Shown here: in pieces, positions 27,285 through 36,863 of the stretch
How positions within the stretch are numbered: the stretch's first letter is position 1
How the letters are laid out: every line of letters begins with the position of its first letter
Notes under the pieces: generated by a model
Database searches by the model: none
Seen by the model: the letters and a program-made list of their open reading frames with translations, nothing else
What the model was told of the DNA's origin: nothing
Translations under genes and position numbers: made by a program
Source: Lactococcus protaetiae
GTDB taxonomy: Bacteria > Bacillota > Bacilli > Lactobacillales > Streptococcaceae
Assembly: GCF_006965445.1 (NCBI RefSeq)
Contig: NZ_CP041356.1
Coordinates: 1,984,001 to 2,048,000, forward strand
Length of the DNA: 64,000 nt
Direction of reading: 5' to 3'

Positions 27285-27285
27285 T

Positions 27286-27708
27286 ATGAAACTTGTTTAC
27301 TTCAGCTTGACGGGTCAAACCCGTCGCTTCGTGAGCAAAACAGACTTACCTCACGAAGAAATATTGGCAGATAGTGACTTAGAAATGAATGAAGATTTTA
27401 TTCTTATCACACCAAGTTATGCCGAAGAATCACCGACTGTATCAAAATCAATTGAAGTCATGGATCCAGTATTTGATTTCATGGCCTACAATGATAATTA
27501 TAAATTCTGCCGTGGAATCATCGGTACAGGCAATCGTAATTTTGCTGGAATTTATATTTTTACTGCAAAGGAAATTTCTGCCAAGTATCAAATTCCTATT
27601 TTGTACGATTTTGAGTTCAACGGAACGCCTTCTGATGTTGAAATGGTTGAAAAATTAGCTAAAAAACTTGATCAAGGAGCAAGTGTTACTTACAAAAAGC
27701 CCTTTTGA
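27286..27708 (+). CDS. nrdI: NrdI flavodoxin-like protein
   Basis: The 140-residue protein has the NrdI start [12 protein letters not shown] (FMN phosphate loop) and [13 protein letters not shown]. It supplies the oxidant for assembling the dimanganese-tyrosyl cofactor of NrdF. It is coupled to nrdH, and a modest terminator hairpin follows before nrdE, so the nrdHI and nrdE units may be partly separate. Confidence 0.95.
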   Translation: MKLVYFSLTGQTRRFVSKTDLPHEEILADSDLEMNEDFILITPSYAEESPTVSKSIEVMDPVFDFMAYNDNYKFCRGIIGTGNRNFAGIYIFTAKEISAKYQIPILYDFEFNGTPSDVEMVEKLAKKLDQGASVTYKKPF

Positions 27709-27724
27709 TTAACTTTATTCTTCC

Positions 27725-27757
27725 GCTTCACATTTGTGAAGCTCCTTTAATTTTTAT
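27725..27757 (+). terminator. possible terminator after nrdI
   Basis: A perfect 8-bp stem (GCTTCACA/TGTGAAGC) with a tiny loop is followed by a T-rich stretch ending TTTTT. It may attenuate rather than block transcription into nrdE. Confidence 0.6.
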
Positions 27758-27966
27758 CTAAAACTTACAAGTCTTTTATTATGTAATTAATTTTATAATT
27801 CAGCGAGTTTGTTTTTTATTTTAAAGGAAAGCGCTTCCTGATATAGCGATTAGTTTGTTGTTACCCAACTTCATCCCCATTGGGATTGCTTCACAATCGC
27901 CTTTTGCAGACTAACTAATAAAATATATTATTTTAAAGTTAGTTTAGTAAATAACTCACTTCTATA

Positions 27967-28060
27967 GTTAATCCGTTGTAAAAATCCACAATGAACTAAT
28001 GTCATGGTCTAACTTCATGGCGCAAAAATGGCGTTATGACATGCCAATTACAATCACCAT
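27967..28060 (+). repeat. repeat family C, copy 2
   Basis: TTAATCCGTTGTAAAAA and TCTAACTTCATGGCGCAAA are shared with 21549. TGTCAT and ATGACA segments around the second block can pair. It lies in the 405-bp gap between nrdI and nrdE, which otherwise holds only AT-rich sequence, the terminator above and the nrdE ribosome site AAAGGAG. Confidence 0.55.
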
Positions 28061-28113
28061 TAATAAAATTCGATTGGATTTTAAGGTGGAACTAGTGTAT
28101 TAAAAGGAGTAAT

Positions 28114-30282
28114 ATGTCTCTTAAAAATCTCAAAGATGTTACTTATTTCAAGCTCAATAATGAAATCAATATTCCTGTTAATGGTGCGATTCCATTAGCA
28201 AAAGATAAAGAAGCGATTGCTGCTTTCTTCAAAGAAAACGTTGAGCCCAATCGCTTTATTGCCGAAACTTACACGGATAAGCTCAACTGGCTTGTCCAAG
28301 AAGAATATCTAGAATCTGATTTTTTATCAAAATATGATTCAACATTTATTACAACACTTCGAAAAGAATTGACTGATTTTGGTTTCCATTTTGATTCGTT
28401 CATGGCAGCATATAAATTCTATAATCAATATGCTATGAAAAATAATGATGGTTCTCTTTATCTTGAAGACTTTGAAGACCGTGTATTGATGAATGCCCTT
28501 TACATGGGAGCTGGTGATGAAAGTTTAGCACGAAATCTCGCCTTCTCAATGATTAATCGGAGATACCAACCAGCTACACCAACATTTCTTAATGCTGGTC
28601 GCAAACGTCGCGGAGAGTTTGTTTCTTGCTTCTTATTGCAATTGACAGACGATATGAATTCTATCGGACGAACGATTAATTCTGCCTTACAACTTTCTAA
28701 AAATGGTGGTGGTGTTGGTCTTAATTTGACGAATCTACGTGCTGCTGGTGCCCCAATCAAGGGATATGATGGTGTTGCAGCAGGTGTTGTGCCTGTCATG
28801 AAACTTTTTGAAGATTCTTTCTCATATGCTAACCAATTGGGACAACGTCAAGGTGCAGGAGTCGTTTATCTTTCCATCTTTCACCCAGATATTATGGAAT
28901 TCCTTTCAACCAAAAAAGAGAACGCTGACGAAAAAATCCGTGTAAAAACCTTATCTTTAGGTGTAACTGTTCCTGATAAATTTTATGAATTAGTCAAAAA
29001 GGGTGAAACAATGTATCTTTTCGAACCTTATTTTGTCGAAAAATATTATGGTAAACCTTTCGCTGAAGTTGACATCACTGCGGAATATAACAATATGGTT
29101 GCAAATCCAGAAATTCGTAAAACACCGATAAGTGCGCGTGAGCTTGAACAAGAACTTTCTAAACTTCAACAAGAATCTGGCTATCCTTATATTGTCAATG
29201 TTGATACTGTTAATCGGGCTAACCCTGTTGATGGTGTGATTTCAATGTCAAATCTTTGTTCTGAAATTCTCCAAGTGCAAACTGCATCAGTTTTGAACGA
29301 TGACCAAACTTACAAGGTCGTGGGAACAGATGTTGCCTGCAACTTAGGTTCTACGAATATTATCAATATGATGACCTCAGGTAAAGAGTTCGGAACTTCT
29401 GTCGAGGCGATGGTTCGTGCTTTGACTTATATTTCTGAAACAACAAATTTAGATACTGTTCCTACTGTTCGTAAAGGGAACGATGAGATGCACGCAATTG
29501 GGCTGGGAGCAATGGGATTGCATAGTTTCCTTGCTGGTCAGCATATTCATTATGATAGCAAAGAGGCTGTTGAATTTACGAGTGTCTATTTCATGTTGAT
29601 TAATTATTACACACTGCTTGCTTCAAATAAACTTGCTGTTGAAAAAGGAACTTCTTTCAAGACTTTTGAAAAATCTGCTTATGCTGACGGAAGCTATTTT
29701 GACAAGTATCTAAACCATGATTTCTTTGGTGGGGTTAGTAGCAAAGTTCAGTCATTGTTTGATGGTATCGAAGTTCCTTCACTTGAAGATTGGTCAGCAT
29801 TAAAAGATGCAGTCATGACTTCAGGATTATACAATTCTTACCGCATGGCAGTGGCGCCAAATGGCTCAATTTCTTATATTAATGACTGTTCTTCTTCCAT
29901 TCATCCAATTGTAAATCGAATTGAAGAGCGTCAAGAAAAGAAAGTAGGTAAGATTTATTATCCAGCCGCTGGACTTTCAACAGATACGATTCCATTTTAT
30001 AAGTCTGCTTATGATACTGATATGCGTGCTGTCATTGATGTTTATGCTGCAGCAACTGAACACGTTGACCAAGGGTTGTCACTAACACTATTTATGCGTT
30101 CAACATTGCCAGAAGGACTCTATGAATGGAAATCTACGACAAGCAAGATGACCACCCGAGATCTTAGCATTTTGCGAAATTATGCTTACAAAAAGGGAAT
30201 AAAAACAATTTATTACATTCGTACTTTCACAGATGATGAAGAGGAAGTCGGAGCAAACCAATGTGAAAGCTGTGTCATATGA
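28114..30282 (+). CDS. nrdE: class Ib ribonucleotide reductase large subunit
   Basis: The 722-residue protein is a complete NrdE. An N-terminal domain is followed by the barrel with SCFLLQLTDD, the active-site Cys in SNLCSEILQ and its partner in VACNLGSTN, then the radical-transfer Tyr region, and the C-terminal CESC pair that NrdH re-reduces. It reduces ribonucleoside diphosphates. An AAAGGAG site precedes the ATG. A mobile repeat overlaps the stop codon, leaving the essential C-terminal Cys pair intact, and about 530 bp of repeats now separate it from nrdF. Confidence 0.97.
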   Translation: MSLKNLKDVTYFKLNNEINIPVNGAIPLAKDKEAIAAFFKENVEPNRFIAETYTDKLNWLVQEEYLESDFLSKYDSTFITTLRKELTDFGFHFDSFMAAYKFYNQYAMKNNDGSLYLEDFEDRVLMNALYMGAGDESLARNLAFSMINRRYQPATPTFLNAGRKRRGEFVSCFLLQLTDDMNSIGRTINSALQLSKNGGGVGLNLTNLRAAGAPIKGYDGVAAGVVPVMKLFEDSFSYANQLGQRQGAGVVYLSIFHPDIMEFLSTKKENADEKIRVKTLSLGVTVPDKFYELVKKGETMYLFEPYFVEKYYGKPFAEVDITAEYNNMVANPEIRKTPISARELEQELSKLQQESGYPYIVNVDTVNRANPVDGVISMSNLCSEILQVQTASVLNDDQTYKVVGTDVACNLGSTNIINMMTSGKEFGTSVEAMVRALTYISETTNLDTVPTVRKGNDEMHAIGLGAMGLHSFLAGQHIHYDSKEAVEFTSVYFMLINYYTLLASNKLAVEKGTSFKTFEKSAYADGSYFDKYLNHDFFGGVSSKVQSLFDGIEVPSLEDWSALKDAVMTSGLYNSYRMAVAPNGSISYINDCSSSIHPIVNRIEERQEKKVGKIYYPAAGLSTDTIPFYKSAYDTDMRAVIDVYAAATEHVDQGLSLTLFMRSTLPEGLYEWKSTTSKMTTRDLSILRNYAYKKGIKTIYYIRTFTDDEEEVGANQCESCVI

Positions 30283-30401
30283 AGTCAAGACTTATTCAGT
30301 GGGAGTTTCAACTTCCCACTGAATTTAGTCGGACGAAATTCAAAGTTAGTGCTGCTTCATCCCCTGCCTAAGAGGTAGGGGTGTTAGCACGCACTTACTT
30401 C
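30278..30401 (-). repeat. type B IS200/IS605-like element, inverted
   Basis: On the minus strand it follows TTTTATC, begins GAAGTAAGTGCGTGC and ends GTCTTGACTTCAT. It has a CCCCTGCCTAAGAGGTAGGGG hairpin. Its right end carries the TGA stop codon of nrdE. Confidence 0.78.
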
Positions 30402-30816
30402 GATAAAATAAGTTCTGTCAGTAAATATTTACTGACAAAACTTAAATCTTTTACTGACAGAATTAGCATCTAGCCAAGTAAGTGTTGCTTATCCTTCTAC
30501 TCATGATAGGTAAGAGATAAACGTACACTTGCTTTGATAAAAATTACTGACAGAATTCCTGTCAGTGAAAAAAAGAGAAAGGAACTAAGTTCGCAAACTC
30601 GCTCAAAGGAATAATCATGGCATCGTCTTTGTGCCATGAAGTTAGACTACAACGAAGTAGCTATAGTAACTGTAATTGCTGTATCTTTATCACCAATTAA
30701 CAAAAATCCTATGAGAAAGAGTAACCTGAATCGTTAGAAATCAGGTTGTACTCTGAAGTTCAAAATATCATGTAAAATTTTTTTAACTTCAGAAAAGTCG
30801 AACTTACATTTTCATT
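30402..30816. repeat. repeat-filled spacer between nrdE and nrdF
   Basis: The spacer contains a palindrome (CTGTCAGTAAATATTTACTGACA at 30417-30439), a second pair near 30540-30567 (ACTGACAGAATTCCTGTCAGT), and a partial inverted left end of the mobile family with flank TTTTTATC (about 30478-30537). It also holds an inverted family C copy (about 30600-30680) and an 8-bp inverted repeat CTGAAGTT/AACTTCAG before nrdF. No gene and no convincing promoter were seen. Confidence 0.6.
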
Positions 30817-31794
30817 ATGTCTGAAACTGAAAATCTTATTGTACCTACTTATTACAGTGCAATTGACTGGAATTCCATTGAGGATTCTATTGACAAATAT
30901 ACTTGGGAAAAACTGACAAGCCAATTTTGGTTGGACACACGCGTTCCTGTTTCCAATGACCTAGATGACTGGCGTAAACTTCCTCAGGTTGAACGTGATA
31001 CATTTGCAAAAGCTTTTGCTGGACTTACTCTACTAGACACTTTACAGTCTGTAGATGGTGCCGAAGTCCTCAAGCATGACTCACGCACACCACAGGAAAT
31101 TGCTTGTTTCAATAATATCCAATTTATGGAGTCTGTCCATGCAAAATCCTACTCAACCATTTTTTCAACCTTAAACACCAAAAAAGAAATCACTGAATTG
31201 TTTGATTGGGTTGATACAAATGTTTATATGCAAAAAAAAGCTGAAATCATCAATGGTATTTATGAAAATGGTACTCCTCTCCAAAAGAAAGTAGCCTCTG
31301 TATTTCTCGAAACTTGCCTCTTCTACTCTGGTTTCTATACACCATTACGCTATTTAGGTAACAACAAAATGATAAATTCTGCGGAAATTATCAAATTGAT
31401 TATTCGTGACGAGAGTGTTCACGGAACTTATATCGGTTATAAGTTCCAACTCGGCTTTAACGAACTTTCAGAAGAAGAACAAAGTGAGTTTCGTGAGTGG
31501 ATGTACGAACTCCTCTATCAACTCTATGAAAATGAAGAAAAATACTCTGCTCTTCTCTACGACAAGATTGGATGGACTGATGAAGTTTTAACTTTTGTTC
31601 GCTACAACGCAAACAAAGCTCTGATGAATCTCGGTCAAGACCCACTATTTCCAGATACTGCAGCAGATGTCAACCCAGTAGTAATGAATGGCATTTCAAC
31701 TTCTTCATCAAACCATGATTTCTTCTCACAAGTCGGTAATTCTTATCTTCTTGGTGAAGTCGAAGCCATGTCTGACGATGATTACAATATCTAA
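30817..31794 (+). CDS. nrdF: class Ib ribonucleotide reductase small subunit
   Basis: The 325-residue protein carries the metal ligands in order: Asp (LQSVDGAE), Glu and His (FMESVHAKSYS, with the radical Tyr), Glu (FLETCLFYSGF), and Glu and His (IRDESVHGTYIG). It holds the tyrosyl radical cofactor and drives NrdE. The usual close link to nrdE has been broken by repeat insertions, and the ribosome site is weak. A strong bidirectional terminator follows. Confidence 0.97.
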   Translation: MSETENLIVPTYYSAIDWNSIEDSIDKYTWEKLTSQFWLDTRVPVSNDLDDWRKLPQVERDTFAKAFAGLTLLDTLQSVDGAEVLKHDSRTPQEIACFNNIQFMESVHAKSYSTIFSTLNTKKEITELFDWVDTNVYMQKKAEIINGIYENGTPLQKKVASVFLETCLFYSGFYTPLRYLGNNKMINSAEIIKLIIRDESVHGTYIGYKFQLGFNELSEEEQSEFREWMYELLYQLYENEEKYSALLYDKIGWTDEVLTFVRYNANKALMNLGQDPLFPDTAADVNPVVMNGISTSSSNHDFFSQVGNSYLLGEVEAMSDDDYNI

Positions 31795-31805
31795 AAGATC
31801 CTCAT

Positions 31806-31850
31806 GATAATATAAAAAAACTTACCCTAGAGTAAGTTTTTTATATTATC
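31806..31850. terminator. bidirectional terminator between nrdF and the poly-GlcNAc synthase gene
   Basis: A long stem joins GATAATATAAAAAA-CTTAC with GTAAG-TTTTTTATATTATC, giving T tracts in both directions between convergent genes. Confidence 0.88.
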
Positions 31851-31857
31851 ATCTTCT

Positions 31858-33141
31858 TCAATCTTTTTTCATTTTTGTTCGCTCAGGACTTACCCATGTC
31901 CCTGAAGCTTCACCTTTAACGACTCCTTGAATCGCTGCTTTAAAGCTAGTAATAACTGTAATAGGTCCAACGATCCAATACCATAACAAGTAAAGTGGAG
32001 AAAAAATAATATATTTCATCTTAGATTCATGGCTTTCCAAAGCAAGTGAAGAAAAAAGTTGAAAAAAACCAACAACACTTACATAAGAGTAAAAAATAAA
32101 AAATCGTTCCAAATGAATATTCAAATCCAAATAATTATTTGTTAAAACATCAATAATAAATTGTCCTATCATAATAATCGTCCCTATAACATAGTAAAAA
32201 GCCCAGACAATACTCAGAGTCTGATCAATAAGAAGGACAACCTTAGGCAAATAATGCAACGGATGTTTAAAAATACGTCCAAAATTAGTAAACCATGACT
32301 CTGTTCCACCCTTAGCCCATCTTTTACGCTGTTTATACAATGCATCAAACGTATTCGGAACATTCATATAAGCAATAATATCTGGAGTATAAACTGCCTG
32401 CCACCCATGAAATTGTTGGTCCCAAGCAATGGAAATATCCTCAGTCGCTCTATCCTGCCTAAAAATTCCTACATCAAACAAAGCTTTCTTACGATACATG
32501 GTATTTGCTCCACTGTAAGCATAAATTGCCCCTAAAACTCCCATCTGTGTTCGTTTGATAATTCCAGCAATACTTGAAAACTCCACAGTTTGTGATTTTT
32601 CAACTAAAAGAGAGCGATTTTGAACCGTCATATTGACTGTGACAGCCCCAGTATTTTGAAACTTATCTCCAATAAAATAATTCATATACCGCCAAAGCGC
32701 ATCACGTTCTGGCATAATGTCCGCATCATTGCTTAAAATAAATTCCCCCTTAGCAAATGAAATACCAATATTAAAAGCGTGTGCCTTTCCCTTATTTGCA
32801 GTAATTCGAACAACACGAAGTCTAGGATATTTGAGCATTAATCTTTGCAATATATTTGGTGTCAAATCTGTTGAGCCATCATCACAAACTAAAACCTCAA
32901 AATTATGATAATCTAATTCAGTAAATAGATATTCAATTGTATCTTCAATCACTAATTCCTCATTATGTGCTGGAATCATAATCGTAATCATTGGCTCAGC
33001 TTCAATAGCAACTCTTTGAAATGTTTTAAGCCTCCCTTTATATAAAAAACGATAAAAAATTCCTCCAAGAGTCCAAGCAAGTGCTCCAATCATCGGATAG
33101 TAAAATAATACTGAAGATAGGAATCCAAATATATTTGACAA
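31858..33141 (-). CDS. pgaC: poly-beta-1,6-N-acetylglucosamine synthase-like GT2
   Basis: The 427-residue processive glycosyltransferase has an N-terminal helix, a GT2 domain with MIPAHNEE, VCDDGSTD, SNDADI (DxD) and TEDISIAWD, the product-binding QRKRW motif (YKQRKRWAKGG), and C-terminal helices. The layout matches IcaA/PgaC, which polymerises UDP-GlcNAc into a biofilm polysaccharide, though cellulose- or hyaluronan-type specificity cannot be excluded from sequence alone. A small two-helix protein is encoded 6 bp upstream. No deacetylase or export partner is adjacent. Confidence 0.8.
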   Translation of the reverse strand: MSNIFGFLSSVLFYYPMIGALAWTLGGIFYRFLYKGRLKTFQRVAIEAEPMITIMIPAHNEELVIEDTIEYLFTELDYHNFEVLVCDDGSTDLTPNILQRLMLKYPRLRVVRITANKGKAHAFNIGISFAKGEFILSNDADIMPERDALWRYMNYFIGDKFQNTGAVTVNMTVQNRSLLVEKSQTVEFSSIAGIIKRTQMGVLGAIYAYSGANTMYRKKALFDVGIFRQDRATEDISIAWDQQFHGWQAVYTPDIIAYMNVPNTFDALYKQRKRWAKGGTESWFTNFGRIFKHPLHYLPKVVLLIDQTLSIVWAFYYVIGTIIMIGQFIIDVLTNNYLDLNIHLERFFIFYSYVSVVGFFQLFSSLALESHESKMKYIIFSPLYLLWYWIVGPITVITSFKAAIQGVVKGEASGTWVSPERTKMKKD

Positions 33142-33147
33142 ATTAAA

Positions 33148-33669
33148 TCAGCATCCTTTTTTCTTAAATTCGTCTTCTATCAAGTGATCTGGGAGATTTT
33201 GTTCTGATGCAACGATGTAATATTGTATGCTTTCACGAAATTCTTGTTTCCCAAAACGTGCTGTATAAATCTCATTCAACACTTTTGTACGATTTTCAGC
33301 CTGAAACTCGTTATATAATTTTTTCTTAGCAAAGACATGCTCTTCCATATAATTATTATGAATAAGAAACATTGTACTAATAAGAATAACTCCAATCCCA
33401 CCTTTGAGCAGTACGGAAAATACAATGTGTTCAAATACACGTCCTTCCGCAAAACTCCAATGAAAAATAAAATCCCAAAAAGGCTTAGAAGTAGAGGAGT
33501 TTACTGCAACCAAGATAGGATAAATCAATATTATCCATGAAAAAAGAGCAGCCAGACTTTGTCGAATTTTCAAACTCCAGTTTCCTTTCTCAAAATACCT
33601 ATCTTCAATCAATTCCATATTTAATATATCTTTTTTTGATTTATTTAGCATATTATGATTAACTTTCAC
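33148..33669 (-). CDS. small two-helix partner of the GT2 (PgaD/IcaD-like)
   Basis: The 173-residue protein has two membrane segments (about residues 38-58 and 85-105) between hydrophilic ends, and a conserved-looking Trp-Ser-Leu-Lys-Ile-Arg start before the first helix. It is encoded immediately upstream of the synthase, like PgaD or IcaD, the small activators of the polymerase. Sequence similarity was judged by layout only. The start could be the Met at 33669 or internal Met residues near position 7 or 17. Confidence 0.55.
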   Translation of the reverse strand: MKVNHNMLNKSKKDILNMELIEDRYFEKGNWSLKIRQSLAALFSWIILIYPILVAVNSSTSKPFWDFIFHWSFAEGRVFEHIVFSVLLKGGIGVILISTMFLIHNNYMEEHVFAKKKLYNEFQAENRTKVLNEIYTARFGKQEFRESIQYYIVASEQNLPDHLIEDEFKKKGC

Positions 33670-33811
33670 TACACTTTTTATTCTACGACACTAGATCAAT
33701 ATCTATTTTTATTATTTTACAAAATAGTATTTTACAAATCTATTATACTTTTTTTGAAATCATTTTGCAATATTATAGCAAATAACATAATGTAAATACG
33801 GCATTTTAGAC

Positions 33812-33846
33812 ACAAAAAAACAGATAAGTCATTTGACTTTCTGTTT
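33812..33846 (-). terminator. terminator of the ftsEX operon
   Basis: AAAACAG-AAAGTC pairs with GACTTAT-CTGTTTT on the minus strand, followed by a T run. Confidence 0.8.
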
Positions 33847-33858
33847 TCTTTATTTTTA

Positions 33859-34793
33859 TTAGATTTTAAGGAAACGTCTCATTGACAAGAGCGCTCCGAA
33901 TGACCCAATGAGTACGCCAATGACAACCATAATACCAACAATTTGTGGGATAAAAGTTGATGGTGGAAGCATTGACAAATCTTGTGTTTTAAGGCTCGGC
34001 GTGAAACTCACAAATGCGAGTCTATAAAGCCAAATAATTAAAACACTTGGTACGATTGAACCGAGTAACCCAACCCATGCTCCTTCTAAAAAGAAAGGCC
34101 AGCGAATATAGCCGTTTTTAGCTCCCACTAAACGCATAATCTGAATTTCTCTTTGACGCGACATAATCGTAATTCGAATCGTATTCGATATCAGGAATAC
34201 AGCAACAAATAGCAAAAGCCCAGCAGCTGCAAGTCCCAAGTCCGAACGACTCCAGCAATGTCAAAAATACGATTTGTATTTGCACCACCGTAGGTTGCTT
34301 TTTCAATTCCTGAAATCTTCGATATTGATGCTGTCACAGATTTTACATGTGCAGGCTTATCTGCTTCAACAATATAAGCATCATACAATGGATTGGCATC
34401 ACCTTGGAAAAGATTCCAAGTTTTACCGAGCGTCGCAGTAAGTTGTTTTAACTGCTCTTCTTTACTTGAAAAAGTAATTTTTTTAACATTTGGTACTTCT
34501 TTAATTGCGTTGTAAACCTTTAAATAAGCAGGATTTTCAATCATTTTCCCTTTATCTTTAGGGTCCTGAATCTTGGCTTCTTGGTCATGAACATCCAATT
34601 TCATATAAGCTACAACACGAACATTATTTTCAATATCCGAAGCTAATTTCGTCGTGTTCATAATCAATGAGAGGAAAAGTCCAACTAAAACAAGCGTAAT
34701 CATAACTGATGATACCGCTGCAACGGTCATCCAACCATTACGCTTTAAATTTTTTAATGACTCACCAAGGTGCTTGAAGAAATTTCTAATCAT
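33859..34793 (-). CDS. ftsX: cell division protein FtsX, frameshifted in this sequence
   Basis: Two frames encode one FtsX of 311 residues: an N-terminal helix (about 22-45), an extracellular domain, and three more helices with SRQREIQIMRLVGAKNGYIRWPFF. The break is at GGG on the coding strand (34234-34236); one extra G gives VVRTWGLAAAGLLLF. FtsX with FtsE activates a peptidoglycan hydrolase at the division site and is normally essential in streptococci. The ATG at 34793 overlaps the ftsE stop region by 8 bp; a longer upstream frame lies inside ftsE and was rejected. A base-call error is the simplest cause. Confidence 0.9.
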
Positions 34794-35478
34794 CGTAGCC
34801 GTAAACTCCTTCCTCTTGGTCACGTACAATACGTCCGTTTTCAATCGCAATAACACGGTGTTTCAATGTATTAACGATTTGGCTATTGTGAGTTGCCATC
34901 AAAATGGTTGTCCCTTGAAGATTAATTTTTTCAAGCAAATTCATAATTTCCCAAGAATTTTCTGGGTCTAAGTTCCCCGTTGGTTCATCGGCAATCAATA
35001 CTTTTGGTGCGTTAGCAATTGACCTTGCAATCGCAACACGTTGCTGTTCCCCACCAGAAAGTTCATTTGGAAATGAACGAATCTTATGTTTCAGTCCAAC
35101 AAGATCAAGCACTTCATTGACACGTTTCTTGATTTCACGCGGACGTTTTCCGATAACTTCCATCGCATAGGCGATATTTTCATAAACAGTTTTCTTAGGC
35201 AAAAGTTTATAGTCTTGGAATACAACACCAACAGAACGACGCAACATTGGCACATCACGACGTCTTAATTTTGCTAAATCATATTGCGCAACTTTTCCAG
35301 AACCTCGGTCAATCTTCAACTCACGATAGAGGAGTTTGATAAATGTAGATTTCCCAGCTCCCGATGGTCCAACAATATAGGTAAATTCTCCTGGCTCGAT
35401 TTCGAGAGAGATATTACGCAAAGCTGTTGTCCCATTAGAATATTTCTTGGAAACATTACTTAGTTTTATAATACTCAT
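34786..35478 (-). CDS. ftsE: cell division ATP-binding protein FtsE
   Basis: The 230-residue ABC ATPase has Walker A GPSGAGKST, signature LSGGEQQRVAIARS, Walker B VLIADEPTGNLD and the switch His in MATHN. It partners FtsX. The gene lies between prfB and ftsX on the same strand and overlaps ftsX. Confidence 0.96.
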   Translation of the reverse strand: MSIIKLSNVSKKYSNGTTALRNISLEIEPGEFTYIVGPSGAGKSTFIKLLYRELKIDRGSGKVAQYDLAKLRRRDVPMLRRSVGVVFQDYKLLPKKTVYENIAYAMEVIGKRPREIKKRVNEVLDLVGLKHKIRSFPNELSGGEQQRVAIARSIANAPKVLIADEPTGNLDPENSWEIMNLLEKINLQGTTILMATHNSQIVNTLKHRVIAIENGRIVRDQEEGVYGYDD

Positions 35479-35711
35479 AGTACCTTTCCTGTATAAGATT
35501 TGATTGATTAGTTACCATCTCGTAAGAAAAATGCTTATCTTGCGATGCTATCAGTAACTGACAAACAAAAATATATTTTAATCACTATGGACGTTCTAAT
35601 TATATCAAATAAAGAACGCTTTTGGTAGCTCTTTTTTTATCTAAAATTTACTTTGATAACAAAAAAGTTACTGACAGATTTCTGTCAGCACTTACAGAGC
35701 ATTGTTCACTT

Positions 35712-36809
35712 TCATAAGTTCCATCTCAAGTATGCATTGATGAAACCATCAATATCTCCATCCATAACATTTGCAATTTGCCCTGTTTCATAACCTGTGC
35801 GAGTATCTTTGACTAATTGATAAGGCATGAAAACGTAAGAACGTATTTGACTTCCCCAAGAAATCTCAGACTGATCACCACGAAGTTCATCAGCCTCTGC
35901 TTGTTTTTTCTCCATTTCCATTTGATACAATTTTGATTTCAACATTGCCATTGCTTTATCTCGGTTACCATACTGCGTCCGGTCCATTGTAGATTGGACG
36001 ACAATACCTGTTGGAATATGGGTTAAACGCACTCCTGTGCTGACCTTATTGACGTTTTGTCCACCAGCTCCACCAGAGCGGAAAGTATCCATCTTAATAT
36101 CTGCATCGCGAACATCTACCTCAATCGTATCATCCAATTCTGGCATAACATCTACTGAAGTAAAGGAAGTATGGCGACGATTTGCCGAATCAAACGGAGA
36201 AATACGTACTAAACGATGCACACCTTTTTCACCTCGTAAAAATCCATAAGCATTACGCCCTACAAACCGAATCGTTACAGACTTCAAACCAGCGACATCA
36301 CCATCTTGGTAGTCCAAAATTTCAACCTTAAAACCATGTGCTTCACCCCAACGCGTATACATCCGCATCAACATTGAACCCCAGTCTTGTGACTCAGTTC
36401 CACCAGATCCTGGGTGAATTTCAAGTACAGCATTCATGTGGTCATAGGGCTGGTTCAACATGATTTCTAACTCATAAGACTCTATTTTTTGACCTAATGC
36501 TATCGTCAGCTCTTCAAGTTCGACTTGCATTTCTTCATCAGCTTCTTCTTGCAGCATCTCCAGCATCATCTGAGCTTCTTCGAGCATGCTATTCATCGCC
36601 ATGAAGTTATCATATTTTGCCTTTAGACCATTTGACTCATCAATTACTTTTTGCGCAGCCGCTTGGTCATTCCAAAAATCTGGCTGTGCCATATCATTGT
36701 CTAAAAGAGCTATTTCTTCTTCAAGGCGTTCAAGGTCCAATGAGCTTCTAAAATCCTCTATTTTCTCATTGTATCCTTCTAGTAAATTTCTAATTTCAGA
36801 TAGTTCCAT
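35712..36809 (-). CDS. prfB: peptide chain release factor 2
   Basis: The 365-residue protein has the stop-codon recognition motif [13 protein letters not shown] and the catalytic GGQ loop ([15 protein letters not shown]). It reads through in one frame from an ATG at 36809 ([16 protein letters not shown]); the in-frame UGA with programmed frameshift found near codon 25 of many bacterial prfB genes is absent. It lies upstream of ftsE with a 230-bp gap containing CTGTCAG palindromes. Confidence 0.96.
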   Translation of the reverse strand: MELSEIRNLLEGYNEKIEDFRSSLDLERLEEEIALLDNDMAQPDFWNDQAAAQKVIDESNGLKAKYDNFMAMNSMLEEAQMMLEMLQEEADEEMQVELEELTIALGQKIESYELEIMLNQPYDHMNAVLEIHPGSGGTESQDWGSMLMRMYTRWGEAHGFKVEILDYQDGDVAGLKSVTIRFVGRNAYGFLRGEKGVHRLVRISPFDSANRRHTSFTSVDVMPELDDTIEVDVRDADIKMDTFRSGGAGGQNVNKVSTGVRLTHIPTGIVVQSTMDRTQYGNRDKAMAMLKSKLYQMEMEKKQAEADELRGDQSEISWGSQIRSYVFMPYQLVKDTRTGYETGQIANVMDGDIDGFINAYLRWNL

Positions 36810-36863
36810 AACCTTTATTTTATCACATTTTTAGACAAATTAACATTTCTGTCAAGAAAAATA

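Noticed and set aside
27820-27840. Near-palindrome GGAAAGCGCTTCC as a catabolite (cre) site
   Set aside because: It lacks the conserved TG and CA ends of cre sites and lies far from any promoter.
36700-36809. Programmed frameshift in prfB
   Set aside because: The reading frame is continuous from the ATG with no in-frame UGA near codon 25.
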